Below are positions 24,704-33,953 of a stretch of DNA of 64,000 nucleotides, one piece after another. Positions within the stretch are counted from its first letter, which is position 1, and each line of letters starts with the position of its first letter. Under the pieces are notes generated by a model. It was not told the origin of the DNA and made no database searches. It worked only from the letters and a program-made list of their open reading frames with translations. Source of the DNA: JAJZNI01 sp035624785 (lineage in GTDB: Bacteria; Chloroflexota; Dormibacteria; Aeolococcales; Aeolococcaceae); NCBI GenBank assembly GCA_035624785.1, contig DASPQV010000051.1:124001-188000 (forward strand), given 5' to 3'. Made by a program: the position numbers and the translations under genes.

Positions 24704-26049
24704 ACCGCGGCGGTCGGGCGCGCCTCAGCCGGTGTGGGCGGCGCCTGGGGCGGGGCCGCCGGCGGTGTGCGGTACCAATCCTCCCGGGTCAGCGGCAGGC
24801 TCGAGCGACCGCCGGCGCTCTGGCGGACCGCCAGCACCTGGTGGACCGCAATCGATCCCAGCTCGAATCCCGCCCGGCTGCCGCTCATGTACAGCTTCCA
24901 GACGCGGGCCCGCTGCGGCCCCACCAGGCGGACCGCCTCGTCCCAGGACGCCTCGAGCCGCTCCACCCAGTTCCTCAGGGTCAGGGCGTAGTGCTCGCGC
25001 AGGCTCTCGACGTCCCGGACCTCGAGCCCGGCGTCCTGGAGGGCGGTGACCATCGCGCCGGCCTCCTGGAGCTCGCCGTCCGGGAAGACGAAGCTGGAGA
25101 TGAAGGGACCGGTGCCACGGGATCCCGGCTGGGTGGTGATGCCGTGGATGAGAGCCCGGCCCTCGGGTCGGAGCAGGCGGTGGACGGTGCGGGAGTAGAG
25201 CGGCATGCCCCGCCGCCCGACGTGCTCGACCATCCCCACGCTGGCCACCGCGTCGAACGCCGGCCCCAGATCGTCGCGGTAGTCGGCGAGACGCACCTCG
25301 GCCCGACCCTCGAGGCCGAGCTCGGCGGCCCGGCGCGCGGCCCATTCCGCCTGGGCCGGGCTGGCGGTGATCCCCACCGCCCGGCACCCCCAGTGCTGGG
25401 CGGCATGGAATACCAGGCCGCCCCAGCCGCAGCCGATGTCGAGGAGACGCTCGCCGGGGCGGAGCCGGAGCTTGCGGCAGACCAGCTCCATCTTCGCCTC
25501 CTGGGCCGTGTCCAGATCGGTGTCCGGGCGCTCGAAGTAGGCGCACGAATAGGTCATCGTCCGGCCCAGGAAGAGCCGGTAGAAGCCGGGCGGCTGGTCG
25601 TAGTGGTGGCGGATGGCATCGCGATCGCGGAGCTTGCTGTGCAGCCGCCCCCGCAGCCGGGCCTCCACCTGCAGGCCGCGCGGGTCGGGCCGGGCTCCCA
25701 GGGCCAGGGCCGCGCCGAGCAGCCCGGGCACCAGCCGGGCGATCCGGCCCGGTCGCAGCTCGTTGGCCCGGCACAGGAAGGCGTGCAGCCCGGCGACGTC
25801 GAGGCTGCCCTCGACATACGCCCTGCCGAAGCCGCGCTCCGGGATGTCGCCGATCAGCCGGTCGAGAGCCCGGCGGCTCCTCAGGCTGAGGACGAAGGCA
25901 GGGCTGTCGGCCTCCCCGGCGGCGCTGCCGTCCCACATCTCGAGGCGCCACCGCTCCGTGCCCCATGCCTGGGAGAGGATTCGGAAGAGCCGTCTCACCG
26001 GCGCCCGCTGCCCGCCGGCTGCCGGCCTGGAGGTTTCCATGGTGGTCAT
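24700..26049 (-). CDS. Cyclopropane-fatty-acyl-phospholipid synthase family protein
   Basis: About 449 residues. The family landmark YDQPPGFYRLFLGRTMTYSC is followed by the SAM site LLDIGCGWGGLVFHAAQH and motif SVGMVEHVG. The N-terminal 150 residues match the lipid-binding part of CFA synthases. It would methylate unsaturated acyl chains at the inner leaflet; related enzymes make cyclopropane or methyl-branched lipids. Start ATG 26049 is tentative: upstream ribosome sites are weak and a second ATG lies at 26040. It is followed with 4-base overlap by a GT4 gene, and preceded by Wzt, so the order suggests envelope lipid-glycan work. Confidence 0.85.
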   Translation of the reverse strand: MTTMETSRPAAGGQRAPVRRLFRILSQAWGTERWRLEMWDGSAAGEADSPAFVLSLRSRRALDRLIGDIPERGFGRAYVEGSLDVAGLHAFLCRANELRPGRIARLVPGLLGAALALGARPDPRGLQVEARLRGRLHSKLRDRDAIRHHYDQPPGFYRLFLGRTMTYSCAYFERPDTDLDTAQEAKMELVCRKLRLRPGERLLDIGCGWGGLVFHAAQHWGCRAVGITASPAQAEWAARRAAELGLEGRAEVRLADYRDDLGPAFDAVASVGMVEHVGRRGMPLYSRTVHRLLRPEGRALIHGITTQPGSRGTGPFISSFVFPDGELQEAGAMVTALQDAGLEVRDVESLREHYALTLRNWVERLEASWDEAVRLVGPQRARVWKLYMSGSRAGFELGSIAVHQVLAVRQSAGGRSSLPLTREDWYRTPPAAPPQAPPTPAEARPTAAV

Positions 26050-26153
26050 GCCACCGATTCTCGCCGGACGGCGCGCCCTTCCGCAGGCCGGGTGGTGGCA
26101 AGAGGGGGGCCAGGGCCGGGCTCGCCGGGCGTTCCGATCCGGAAACCGCCCGC

Positions 26154-27419
26154 TCACGTCTGGGTCGAGGAGATGACCTGGTCGGGAGCCTTGACCGCCG
26201 GCTCCCGGACGGGAGTCACCGCCCAGGCGCCGCCCGGCTCGTAGACCCCGGGGCGTTCCAGCCGGTCGATGACCCGGAAGCGGATGGCGTTCTCCAGGTG
26301 GTCGTAGGCCGCCTCCGGACCTCCGTGGCGATGCCGCAACTCGGCGTTGAGCCGGTAGCTGTCGCCGAGGAGGCCGAGCCGGGGGATCTCGTAGTGGACG
26401 GTGCCCTCGGCCCCCCGCTGGCTCTCACCGAACTCGGCGTACTGGCTCACCGGGAGGCTGACCTCGGTCACGAACAGCCCGTCGCCGCGGCGGATGCCGA
26501 AGAAGCAGGTGAAGTCGCTGACCGCGTCGTTCTGGATCCGGTAGTCGAGCTCCAGCCGGACGAACCCCCCGGTCATCGGGTTGTGGTCCTCCACCCCCCG
26601 CTCGTCCACCATGCGCACCGCGGTCACCACCACGTCGCCGGAGCCCCAGCGCTCCACCTGGTCGGCACTCTCGGTGGCAATCCCGACCGCGCGCCGGTAC
26701 TGTGCGGTGACGTCCTCCGCCCTCCCATCGCCCACCAGCCTGCCGTGGTCGAGCAGCAGGGCGCGGTCGCAGTACAGGTTGACGGCCCCCAGCTCGTGGG
26801 TGACCAGGACGATGGTTCGCCCTTCCCGCTTGTAGCGGTTGAAGGTGTCGAAGCACTTCTGCTGGAAGGCCGCGTCGCCGACCGCGAGCACCTCGTCCAT
26901 CATCAGGATCTCGGCGTGCGCCTGGATGGCGAGGGCGAAGGCGAGCCTGACCTCCATGCCCGAGGAGAAGTTCTTGAGCTTGTGGTCCACGAACTGCTCC
27001 AGCTCGGCGAAGCCGATGATGTCGTCGAGGCGGCGTCTCAGCTCCGCCCTCCCCAGCCCCAGGACCGCCCCGCTCAGGAAGACGTTCTCGCGGGCCGTGA
27101 GCTCGGGGTTGAAACCGACCCCCAGCTCGAGGAAAGGTGAGACGTTGCCTCGGATGCTCACCCTGCCGCTGTCGGGCTGGTAGATGCGGGACAGGATCTT
27201 GAGCAGCGTGCTCTTGCCCGAGCCGTTGTGGCCGATGACGCCCAGGAACTGACCGGCGGGGACCTCGAAGCTGAGGTCGCGAAGCGCTTCCAGGACCCGG
27301 TGGCGGCTGGCGCTCCGCCAGTGGGTGACCCGGTGCTTGAGCGTGGCGCTCCGATCCAGCGGGATCCGGAAGCGCTTGGAGAGATGCTCCACCCGGATGG
27401 CGAGGTCGCGTTCCGTCAT
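26154..27419 (-). CDS. Wzt-type ABC transporter ATPase with carbohydrate-binding C terminus
   Basis: A 421-residue polysaccharide-export ATPase. Walker A is GHNGSGKST near residue 65, the signature region reads NFSSGMEVRLAFALA, Walker B is ILMMDEVLAVGD, and a switch His follows (VTHELG). Residues about 250-415 form a Wzt_C-like domain (VVVTAVRMVDERG, FFGIRRGDGLFV) that in O-antigen exporters recognises the glycan end group. It sits 2 bases after the permease gene. The presence of this domain suggests export of a finished, capped chain. Confidence 0.9.
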   Translation of the reverse strand: MTERDLAIRVEHLSKRFRIPLDRSATLKHRVTHWRSASRHRVLEALRDLSFEVPAGQFLGVIGHNGSGKSTLLKILSRIYQPDSGRVSIRGNVSPFLELGVGFNPELTARENVFLSGAVLGLGRAELRRRLDDIIGFAELEQFVDHKLKNFSSGMEVRLAFALAIQAHAEILMMDEVLAVGDAAFQQKCFDTFNRYKREGRTIVLVTHELGAVNLYCDRALLLDHGRLVGDGRAEDVTAQYRRAVGIATESADQVERWGSGDVVVTAVRMVDERGVEDHNPMTGGFVRLELDYRIQNDAVSDFTCFFGIRRGDGLFVTEVSLPVSQYAEFGESQRGAEGTVHYEIPRLGLLGDSYRLNAELRHRHGGPEAAYDHLENAIRFRVIDRLERPGVYEPGGAWAVTPVREPAVKAPDQVISSTQT

Positions 27420-27421
27420 GC

Positions 27422-28381
27422 TCAGAGGTCCTGGGCGAAGTTGCGGGCCCGGGCTCGGAAGATGAGTGCCCCCAGGGTGAGCACCGCGATCACGATGACA
27501 TAGGGGATGGGGGCGACCCAGGGGGCGTTGAGGGGGTGCAGCTGCTTCACCGCGGCGTCATGCCCGGTGACCACCAGGATGGTCCAGGGTGCTTGCGGGT
27601 TGATGAGCGCGTGGCGGAGATCCTCGATGATCTGCATGATCGGGTTGGCGGCCACCAGCGCGACCACCCAGACGAAGTGGAGCGTCACCGCCGTCCCCCT
27701 CAGTGAGACGACGCTGGGTTTCACCGCCAGGTTGGCCCGCTGGAGAACATAGGTCAGGCTGAACATCACCCCTGACCCGTAGAAGAGAAGCTGCATCAGC
27801 ACCTCCCAGAGGTGGCCGACGTCGCGGAACTGCACCTGGAGCGAGGCCAGGAAGAATGAGATGCCGAGCACCAGCAGGTAGAGCTCGAGCAGCAGCGGGA
27901 TGGCGACCAGCATCTGGGGCCCGATGACGATCTGGCGGAGGGCCAGCGCGATCACGATGACCAGCACCAGGTTGATGAGGAATGTGAACAGCGACGTCAG
28001 CGAAGCGGCCAGCACCAGGATGGAGCGCGGGAAGTACGCCTTGCGGATGAGCCCGCCGGCGCCCGCCACCGCCTGCATGGAGGCCGCGGTGCACTCGGAG
28101 AAGAAGGTCCAGATGACGATGCCCAGCAGCAGCTGGATGCCGTAGAAGCGGGTGTTGTCATTGATCTGGAAGAGGTCGACGAAGATGAAGTAGGTGATCC
28201 CGAACATCATCGCCGGCTTGAGCAGGGACCAGAGGTACCCCAGCGCCGACTGGGTGTAGCGAAGCTTGAACTGGCTGATCGCCAGCTCCAGGGTCAGGTG
28301 CCGGTAGTGGCTGAAGGAGCTCAGCGAGCGCGGGGCTGGGGAGGCCGCGCCCGGCACTCCTGCCTCGATGGTCGCTGTCAT
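27422..28381 (-). CDS. Wzm-type ABC-2 polysaccharide exporter permease
   Basis: A 319-residue permease with the ABC-2 fold: an amphipathic start (HYRHLTLELAISQFKLRYTQSALGYLW, described here in part) followed by about six membrane helices. The helices FGITYFIFVDLF, LLLGIVIWTFFS and the motif IRKAYFPRSILVLAA are typical of Wzm/TagG/RfbA permeases. With the adjacent ATPase it would move a lipid-linked polysaccharide or teichoic-acid-like polymer across the membrane. Upstream of its ATG lies the divergent apt gene; no convincing promoter was found in the 188-base gap on this strand. Confidence 0.9.
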   Translation of the reverse strand: MTATIEAGVPGAASPAPRSLSSFSHYRHLTLELAISQFKLRYTQSALGYLWSLLKPAMMFGITYFIFVDLFQINDNTRFYGIQLLLGIVIWTFFSECTAASMQAVAGAGGLIRKAYFPRSILVLAASLTSLFTFLINLVLVIVIALALRQIVIGPQMLVAIPLLLELYLLVLGISFFLASLQVQFRDVGHLWEVLMQLLFYGSGVMFSLTYVLQRANLAVKPSVVSLRGTAVTLHFVWVVALVAANPIMQIIEDLRHALINPQAPWTILVVTGHDAAVKQLHPLNAPWVAPIPYVIVIAVLTLGALIFRARARNFAQDL

Positions 28382-28569
28382 CTATCGGAGGATGGGTGGG
28401 CGGATATCACGCTGGATCGATCGCGGCCGATGAGGCCGCCGCTCCTGCAGTCTACCAATCGCGCCGCGCCACCTCCCGGCGTCGCCCCTCTCCACCGCCC
28501 AGCACGCCGCCCGCCTGGCCGGCGAACTGGAAACCCACCCCGGGGCGGGTGGACTACGATTCGGCGCCG

Positions 28570-29229
28570 ATGGCCGACCAGCGGCGGGCGCATCCCCCGG
28601 CCTCCCGTGCTGCCGCCACCGGCGCGGCATCCTCTCCGGAGGGACGGGCCGAGGCCGTCCTCCCGACCGCGGGAGCGATCGTCACCGCGACCGGCGATCT
28701 CGATGCGGCGCTCTCCGAACGGCTGCGCGGGCTGGTCCGCAACATCCCCGACTTCCCCCGCCCCGGGGTGCTCTTTCGGGACATCACCACCCTGCTCAGC
28801 GACGCCCAGGCCTTCCGCGCCACCATCGAGGCGCTCGCCGAGCCCTATCGCGACCGCGACGTCGAGGTGGTGGTGGGCATCGAGTCCCGCGGCTTCGTCC
28901 TCGGCGGCGCCATCGCCCTGACGCTCGGCGCCGGCTTCGTCCCCGTCCGCAAGCAGGGCAAGCTGCCCTACCGCACCATCTCGGTCGCCTACACCCTGGA
29001 ATACGGGGAGGCGGTGCTCGAGGTCCACGCCGACGCCATCGCGGCGGGCCGGCGGGTGCTGATTGTCGACGACCTGCTGGCCACCGGCGGCACCGCCCGG
29101 GCCACCGCTGAGCTGGTCGAGCGGCTGGGCGGCCAGGTGGTGGGGTTGGCCTTCCTCATCGAGCTGTCCGAGCTGGGTGGCTCGGCCGCGCTCGGCGACA
29201 GGCCCCACACGTCGTTGATCCGGTACTGA
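28570..29229 (+). CDS. apt: Adenine phosphoribosyltransferase
   Basis: Salvages adenine to AMP using PRPP. The 219-residue protein has the N-terminal IPDFPRPGVLFRDITTLL, the GIESRGFVLGGAIAL segment and PRPP loop VLIVDDLLATGGTARA, all diagnostic of Apt. It is about 35 residues longer than E. coli Apt because of an Ala/Arg-rich N-terminal tail. The ATG at 28570 is preferred because TACGAT at 28555-28560 ends 9 bases before it (leaderless or nearly so); the frame is open to 28396 but lacks a supported start there. ahcY follows after a long leader. Confidence 0.92.
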   Translation: MADQRRAHPPASRAAATGAASSPEGRAEAVLPTAGAIVTATGDLDAALSERLRGLVRNIPDFPRPGVLFRDITTLLSDAQAFRATIEALAEPYRDRDVEVVVGIESRGFVLGGAIALTLGAGFVPVRKQGKLPYRTISVAYTLEYGEAVLEVHADAIAAGRRVLIVDDLLATGGTARATAELVERLGGQVVGLAFLIELSELGGSAALGDRPHTSLIRY

Positions 29230-29333
29230 CCCGCCCGGCCTCTTGTTGCGCGTGACCGGCAGACAGCGGGGTCCTGGCCGGGGCCGGACCTTCACCGCCC
29301 ATCGAGGCTGGCCGGGGCCGCGCCGCGGTTCGC

Positions 29334-29490
29334 TACGATCAGCCCACGCGACAGGCCACGTGGGGACCCTGCCGGTCCGGCGGGGGTTCGCCGTCCCGCG
29401 CCCGCCTGGCGTCCAGCCGGTGCGGCGACTGGCCGGCCGCCGGCTCTCTCAGCCCCGGTTGGCTCAGCGGCGAAGGCCTCAGGAGAACCC
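29334..29490 (+). promoter_or_regulatory. ahcY promoter and about 145-base structured leader
   Basis: TACGAT (29334-29339) is a plausible -10, placing the start near 29346. The leader to the ahcY ATG is very G+C-rich and foldable, for example ACCCT-GCCG against CGGC-GGGGGT in the first third. It does not match the SAH or SAM riboswitch cores I know. An Arg/Pro-rich frame starting at GTG 29359 runs through it and ends in ATGA overlap with ahcY; whether that is translated is unclear. Confidence 0.35.
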
Positions 29491-30771
29491 ATGACCAGCA
29501 GCACGAGCAGTCTCGGCCACGACGTTGCCGACATCTCGCTGGCCGGCGAGGGGGAGCGGCTGATCGCCTGGGCAGCCCGGGAGATGCCGGTGCTCGCCCT
29601 GATCCGGGAGCGGTTCCAGCGCGAGCGCCCTCTCGAAGGGCTCCGCCTGGGCGCCTGCCTGCACGTGACCAGCGAGACCGCCAACCTGGCGATCACCCTG
29701 CGCGCGGGGGGCGCCGAGGTGTTCCTCTGCGCCAGCAACCCGCTCTCCACCCAGGATCCCGTGGCCGCGGCTCTGACCGCGGAGCACGGGGTGCCGACCT
29801 TCGCGGTCCGGGGGGAGGACAGCGCCCGCTACTTCGATCACATCAACGCGGTGCTGGACCACCGGCCGCAGCTGACCATGGATGACGGGGCCGACTTGGT
29901 GGCGGAGCTGCACAAGGGCCGGACCGACCTGATCCCGGGCGTCATGGCGGGGACCGAGGAGACCACCACCGGGGTGATCCGGCTCCGGGCCATGGCCAAG
30001 GCCGGCGCGCTGCGCTTCCCCATCGTCGCCGTCAACGAAGCCCTCACCAAGCACATGTTCGACAACCGCTACGGCACCGGGCAGAGCACCCTGGACGGCC
30101 TGATCCGGGCCACCAACGTGCTGATCGCCGGTAAGACCGTGGTGGTCTGCGGCTACGGCTGGTGCGGCCGGGGTCTTGCCAGCCGCGCCGCTGGGCTCGG
30201 TGCCCACGTCATCGTCACCGAGGTCGACCCGGTCCGCGCCCTCGAGGCGGTCATGGACGGCCACCGGGTGATGACCCTCGCCCAGGCGGCCCCGCAGGCC
30301 GACTTCGTGGTCACCCTGACCGGCGACATCAACGTCGTCGATCGCCACCACTTCGAGCTGCTGAAGGACGGCTGCATCGTCGCCAACAGCGGCCACTTCA
30401 ACGACGAGATCAACCTCGGAGCCCTGGACGAGATGGCGACCGGCGTCTCGCAGCCCCGGCCGAACGTCGAGGCGTTCCGGCTCCGGGACGGTCGCACCGT
30501 CAACGTCCTCGCCCAGGGCCGGCTGGTGAACCTCGCCGCCGCCGAGGGGCACCCCGCCGCGGTCATGGACATGTCGTTCGCCAACCAGGCGCTCTGCGCG
30601 GAGTACGTGGCCCGCCACCATCAGGAGCTCGAGACACGCGTCTACGACGTGCCCGAGCAGATCGATCGGGAGGTCGCCGCTCTCAAGCTGCGCAGCATGG
30701 GCATCGCCATCGACGCGCTCACCGAGGAGCAGGGCCGCTACCTGGCCTCGTGGGAATCGGGCACGTCATGA
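29491..30771 (+). CDS. ahcY: Adenosylhomocysteinase
   Basis: Splits S-adenosylhomocysteine into adenosine and homocysteine, removing the inhibitor of methyltransferases. The 426-residue protein has the substrate region CLHVTSETANLAITLRAGGA, NAEV-like SNPLSTQD, the EETTTGVIRL segment and the NAD-binding loop VCGYGWCGRGLA. The length and GYGWCG loop fit the shorter Thermotoga/archaeal-like type; the C terminus ends in LTEEQGRYLASW rather than HYRY. AGGAGAA lies 4-9 bases before the ATG. Adenosine produced here could feed the adenosine kinase at 45.7 kb. Confidence 0.95.
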   Translation: MTSSTSSLGHDVADISLAGEGERLIAWAAREMPVLALIRERFQRERPLEGLRLGACLHVTSETANLAITLRAGGAEVFLCASNPLSTQDPVAAALTAEHGVPTFAVRGEDSARYFDHINAVLDHRPQLTMDDGADLVAELHKGRTDLIPGVMAGTEETTTGVIRLRAMAKAGALRFPIVAVNEALTKHMFDNRYGTGQSTLDGLIRATNVLIAGKTVVVCGYGWCGRGLASRAAGLGAHVIVTEVDPVRALEAVMDGHRVMTLAQAAPQADFVVTLTGDINVVDRHHFELLKDGCIVANSGHFNDEINLGALDEMATGVSQPRPNVEAFRLRDGRTVNVLAQGRLVNLAAAEGHPAAVMDMSFANQALCAEYVARHHQELETRVYDVPEQIDREVAALKLRSMGIAIDALTEEQGRYLASWESGTS

Positions 30772-30817
30772 GCGCCCGCGCTAGGGTTTCTGGCAGAGCC
30801 CGACACGAGGAGATGGA

Positions 30818-32146
30818 GTGACTCCCAGCCGCACCGCCACGCCTGTCCCCCTTCCGGAGCCGCAGGTCACCACCCTCTCCAACGGGGTCACCCTGCTGAA
30901 CGCCCCGTCGGCGAGCCGCAACGTCGGCGTCTTCCTGATCGTGCGCGCCGGCTCCCGGGACGAGACCGCCGAGACCGCGGGCCTTGCCCACTACCTGGAG
31001 CACATGTTCTTCAAGGGCACGGAGCGACGCCCCACGGCGCGCCAGATCAACCGGGAGGTCGATCGCCTCGGGGCAGCGACCAACGCGTACACCGACACCG
31101 AGGAGGTCGGCTACTTCGCCGAAGGGCCGGCCACGGCGCTGCACCAGCTCGCTGACATCATCACCGACATGCTGAGCCGGCCGCTTTTCGCGGCTGAGGA
31201 GGTCGAGCGGGAGCGCAACGTGGTGCTCCAGGAGCTCTCCGCCCGGCTCGCCGACCCCGACGGCTGGATCTTCGACCGGCTGGGTACGGTGGCCTTCGGC
31301 GGCGACCAGCCCATGTCGTGGTCGGCGGCCGGCCTGCCCCGGGTGATCGAGAAGGCCACCCGCGACCAGCTGCTCGGCTACCACCGCTCGTTCTATGCGC
31401 CGGTCTCGATGTGCCTGGTCGTCGCCGGTGGCGCCACTCTTGACCCGGAGAAGGCGGACCGGCTGCTCCGTGACGTCCCCACCGCCAAGCCCCGGCCTCG
31501 CGAGCCGGCGAGGTGGGGGCAGGGCGACCGCTACACCGGCAACGTGCGCCCGGTGACCGAGAGCGAGGAGCCTCAGACCAAGATGGCGGTAGCCCTGCCG
31601 GGCATCCCGGCGCTCGACGAGGAGCGCACCGCGCTGTCGCTGATGAGCTTCATCCTGGGTGGCGGGATGTCGTCGCGCCTCTTCCACACGGTGCGGGAGC
31701 GGCGCGGCCTGGCCTACGCGATCTTCTCCTTCCACGAGGCCTTCGAGGACACCGGGGTGTTCGTGATCTCCACCGGGACCCGGCCCAGGGACGCCGTCAA
31801 GGCGGTGCGGCTCTCCTTCCGCGAGCTGCGCCGGATGGCCGCCCAACCGGTGCCGGCGGCCGAGCTCGCCGCCGCCAAGTCGGCGATGATCGGCCGGCTG
31901 CTGCGCTCCACCGAGACAGCGATCGCCAGCGCGCGCTTCTTCGGGGGCCGCTGGCGGGCCCGGCTTCCCCTGGAGACCCCGGACCAGCGAGCCGACGCCA
32001 TCGCCAGGGTCACCGCCGCCGAGGTTCAGCGGGTCGCCGAACGGATCGCCGCCGGCATCGACCAGGTCCGGGTGGCCTTCGTCGGTCCCGAGGACCAGGG
32101 CGAGGCTTTGCTGGAGGCGGCCACCGACCGCCGCGCCGCCGCCTAG
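30818..32146 (+). CDS. M16-family zinc metallopeptidase
   Basis: A 442-residue insulinase-type processing peptidase. The inverted zinc motif HYLEH gives His58, Glu61 and His62, with the distal ligand Glu139 in VVLQELSARL. The C-terminal half carries the R/Y pair region (ERRGLAYAIFSF) and GGGMSSRLF, so both halves needed for an active single-chain or homodimeric enzyme are there. No signal peptide, so it is cytoplasmic unless exported otherwise. GTG 30818 follows GAGGAG at 6-7 bases. A TAGGGT at 30782-30787 may be its -10, just after the ahcY stop. Confidence 0.9.
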   Translation: MTPSRTATPVPLPEPQVTTLSNGVTLLNAPSASRNVGVFLIVRAGSRDETAETAGLAHYLEHMFFKGTERRPTARQINREVDRLGAATNAYTDTEEVGYFAEGPATALHQLADIITDMLSRPLFAAEEVERERNVVLQELSARLADPDGWIFDRLGTVAFGGDQPMSWSAAGLPRVIEKATRDQLLGYHRSFYAPVSMCLVVAGGATLDPEKADRLLRDVPTAKPRPREPARWGQGDRYTGNVRPVTESEEPQTKMAVALPGIPALDEERTALSLMSFILGGGMSSRLFHTVRERRGLAYAIFSFHEAFEDTGVFVISTGTRPRDAVKAVRLSFRELRRMAAQPVPAAELAAAKSAMIGRLLRSTETAIASARFFGGRWRARLPLETPDQRADAIARVTAAEVQRVAERIAAGIDQVRVAFVGPEDQGEALLEAATDRRAAA

Positions 32147-32213
32147 CCCGCAGCTCGCCCCGTCGTGGCGCGGCCGCGCGGAGCGACACCTCGGGTGCGG
32201 CTCAGCGGGCGAA

Positions 32214-33050
32214 TCACCCGGTCCGCTTGAGCAGCCCCAGCCGTTTGGCCCGCCGCTCCGCCAGCGTGAAGAGGACCAGGCCAGCGGGGATCAGCACCGC
32301 CCCCATGCCGGTGAGCAGACCGGCGACGGGCAGGAGCTGCCCGGCAGAGCCGTGCTCCAGCAGGGCGGTGCGGATGCCCTGCAGCACGTAGGTGAGCGGT
32401 GAGATCACGCCCAGGCCCTGGAGCCACACGGGCAGCACCGAAAGCGGGTAGTAGACGCCGCTGACCAGCAGCAGCACTCCCTGGACGGCAAAGGCCATCT
32501 GCTCGCCCTTCTCGGGGTAGAGCAGAGGGAGGATCGAGGTCAGGATGCCCAGGCCGAGCACGGGGAACGTGGACGCTCCGAGCACCAGGGCGGCACCGCC
32601 GAAGTCGGCCCTGTCGAGGTCGAGATGAAAGGCGGCAAGCATCGCCGCCAGGATGATGGCGGCCCGGATGAGGCCATACGCCAGGGCGAAGCAGGCGCAG
32701 CCGAGCAGGTGGGTGACCCGCCTCACCGGTGCCATGAAGGTGTACTCGATGGTGCCCTCCCAGCGCTCCCAGACGATCGCGAACGCGGTCTCGAAGAAGA
32801 CCAGCGAGAGGTACTGCCAGAGCAGGGCGCCGACCAGCAGGTACACCTGGGCCTCGGCCAGGCCCTCACCCCGGTGGAGCGCGCCGATGCTGCTCAGGCC
32901 GCTGGCCAGGTAGCCGACCGAGAGCACGGTGACCACGCTGTAGAGCAGCCAGATGACCTCCCAGAGCCAGTAGCGCCGGTAGAGGTTCTTCTGCCGCTCG
33001 AAGAAGCCGATGAAGGCGGTGGCCTCCAAGCGGAGCGCGGACACGGTCAC
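32214..33050 (-). CDS. ABC-2 type exporter permease
   Basis: A 278-residue permease with six predicted helices (for example WLLYSVVTVLSVGYLASGL, LLVGALLWQYLSLVFFETAFA and GVLLLVSGVYYPLSVLPVWL). The ABC-2 landmark PLTYVLQGIRTALL near the end is typical of DrrB/NodJ-like exporters of drugs or lipids. GTG 33050 overlaps the ATPase stop by GTGA, so the subunits are made together. Substrate is unknown; the attenuator upstream of the ATPase suggests induction by something affecting translation. Confidence 0.88.
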   Translation of the reverse strand: MTVSALRLEATAFIGFFERQKNLYRRYWLWEVIWLLYSVVTVLSVGYLASGLSSIGALHRGEGLAEAQVYLLVGALLWQYLSLVFFETAFAIVWERWEGTIEYTFMAPVRRVTHLLGCACFALAYGLIRAAIILAAMLAAFHLDLDRADFGGAALVLGASTFPVLGLGILTSILPLLYPEKGEQMAFAVQGVLLLVSGVYYPLSVLPVWLQGLGVISPLTYVLQGIRTALLEHGSAGQLLPVAGLLTGMGAVLIPAGLVLFTLAERRAKRLGLLKRTG

Positions 33051-33895
33051 TCGCCGCCCCCCTCGCCGGCCGCTTCTCCGGCCTCCTCAGCCTCCTGCTC
33101 GAAGCTGCGCCCGGTCATGCGCAGGAAGGCATCCTCCAGGGTGGGAACCGCGTGGCCGTTGCCGCTGCCGCGCAGCTCCGCGGGACTGGCGTCGGCGGCG
33201 ATACGGCCTCGATCGATGACCACGATCCGCCCGCACAGCGCCTCGGCCTCGACGAGGTCGTGGGTGCTCAGCAGCACGGTCACGCCGCCTCCCGAATGCA
33301 GCTCGGCGATGAACGCCTGGACCTCGCGCTTGCTCCTCGGATCCAGGCCGGTGGTGGGCTCGTCCAGGAGCAGCAGGTTGGGAGTGGTCAGCACCGACCG
33401 CGCGATCGCCACCTTCTGCTGCTGGCCTCGGGAGAGCTGCTTCATCGGGCGGCTGAGCGCGTCCCTGGCCAGGCCGAGGCGGCGCAGCACGGTGAGAACG
33501 GTGTCGCGGACATCGGCGCCGCGGCGGCCATAGAGGCGGGCGGCGTAGCTCAGGTTCTCCCAGGCGCTCATCTCCTTGAAGAAGGAGGCCTCGACCGAGA
33601 CGCGGTTGATCAGCCGGCGGACCCGGCCGCTCTCCCTCACCGCGTCATGGCCGAACACCCGGACCGTCCCCTCGTCCGGGGTGGTCAGGGTGGCAAGCAC
33701 CCGGAGCAGCGTCGACTTGCCGCTGCCGTTCAGCCCCACCACCGCCACCAGCTCCCCGGCACGCATGAGCAGGTCCACCTGATCCAGGGCGCGCTTCTGC
33801 ATGCCGCGGCGCTCGCCCTCGGGGCGGAAGCTCTTGGAGACGCCCCGCACCTCGATCGCCGGGGGGAGGGTGCCGTTGCCGTTCATCGTCTGCAT
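33047..33895 (-). CDS. ABC exporter ATPase
   Basis: A 282-residue nucleotide-binding subunit: Walker A GLNGSGKST, signature QLSRGQQQKVAIAR, Walker B LLLLDEPTTGLD and switch His STHDLVEAEAL. The C-terminal 30 residues are Glu/Gly-rich. It resembles DrrA/NatA-type ATPases of ABC-2 exporters and is paired with the overlapping permease. The ATG at 33895 comes only 26 bases after the T-run of an intrinsic terminator, so its expression should require read-through of that terminator. The ribosome site is weak (GGTGAG). Confidence 0.9.
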   Translation of the reverse strand: MQTMNGNGTLPPAIEVRGVSKSFRPEGERRGMQKRALDQVDLLMRAGELVAVVGLNGSGKSTLLRVLATLTTPDEGTVRVFGHDAVRESGRVRRLINRVSVEASFFKEMSAWENLSYAARLYGRRGADVRDTVLTVLRRLGLARDALSRPMKQLSRGQQQKVAIARSVLTTPNLLLLDEPTTGLDPRSKREVQAFIAELHSGGGVTVLLSTHDLVEAEALCGRIVVIDRGRIAADASPAELRGSGNGHAVPTLEDAFLRMTGRSFEQEAEEAGEAAGEGGGE

Positions 33896-33921
33896 CTGCT
33901 CACCATCTGTTCAACATCAAC

Positions 33922-33953
33922 AAAAAGACCGTTCCGGCCCGGACCGGACGGTC
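33922..33953 (-). terminator. Intrinsic terminator in the ABC exporter leader
   Basis: Read on the reverse strand, GACCGTCCGG and CCGGAACGGTC pair with a single bulged base around a short loop (arms 33944-33953 and 33927-33937), followed by CTTTTTG (T-run 33922-33926). It lies after the leader ORF and before the ABC ATPase, so it should end most transcripts from the promoter at 34107-34135. Confidence 0.8.

Noticed and set aside
29340..29490. SAH or SAM riboswitch before ahcY
   Set aside because: The expected location is right but I could not find the conserved cores of the SAH, SAM-I, SAM-II or SAM-IV classes.
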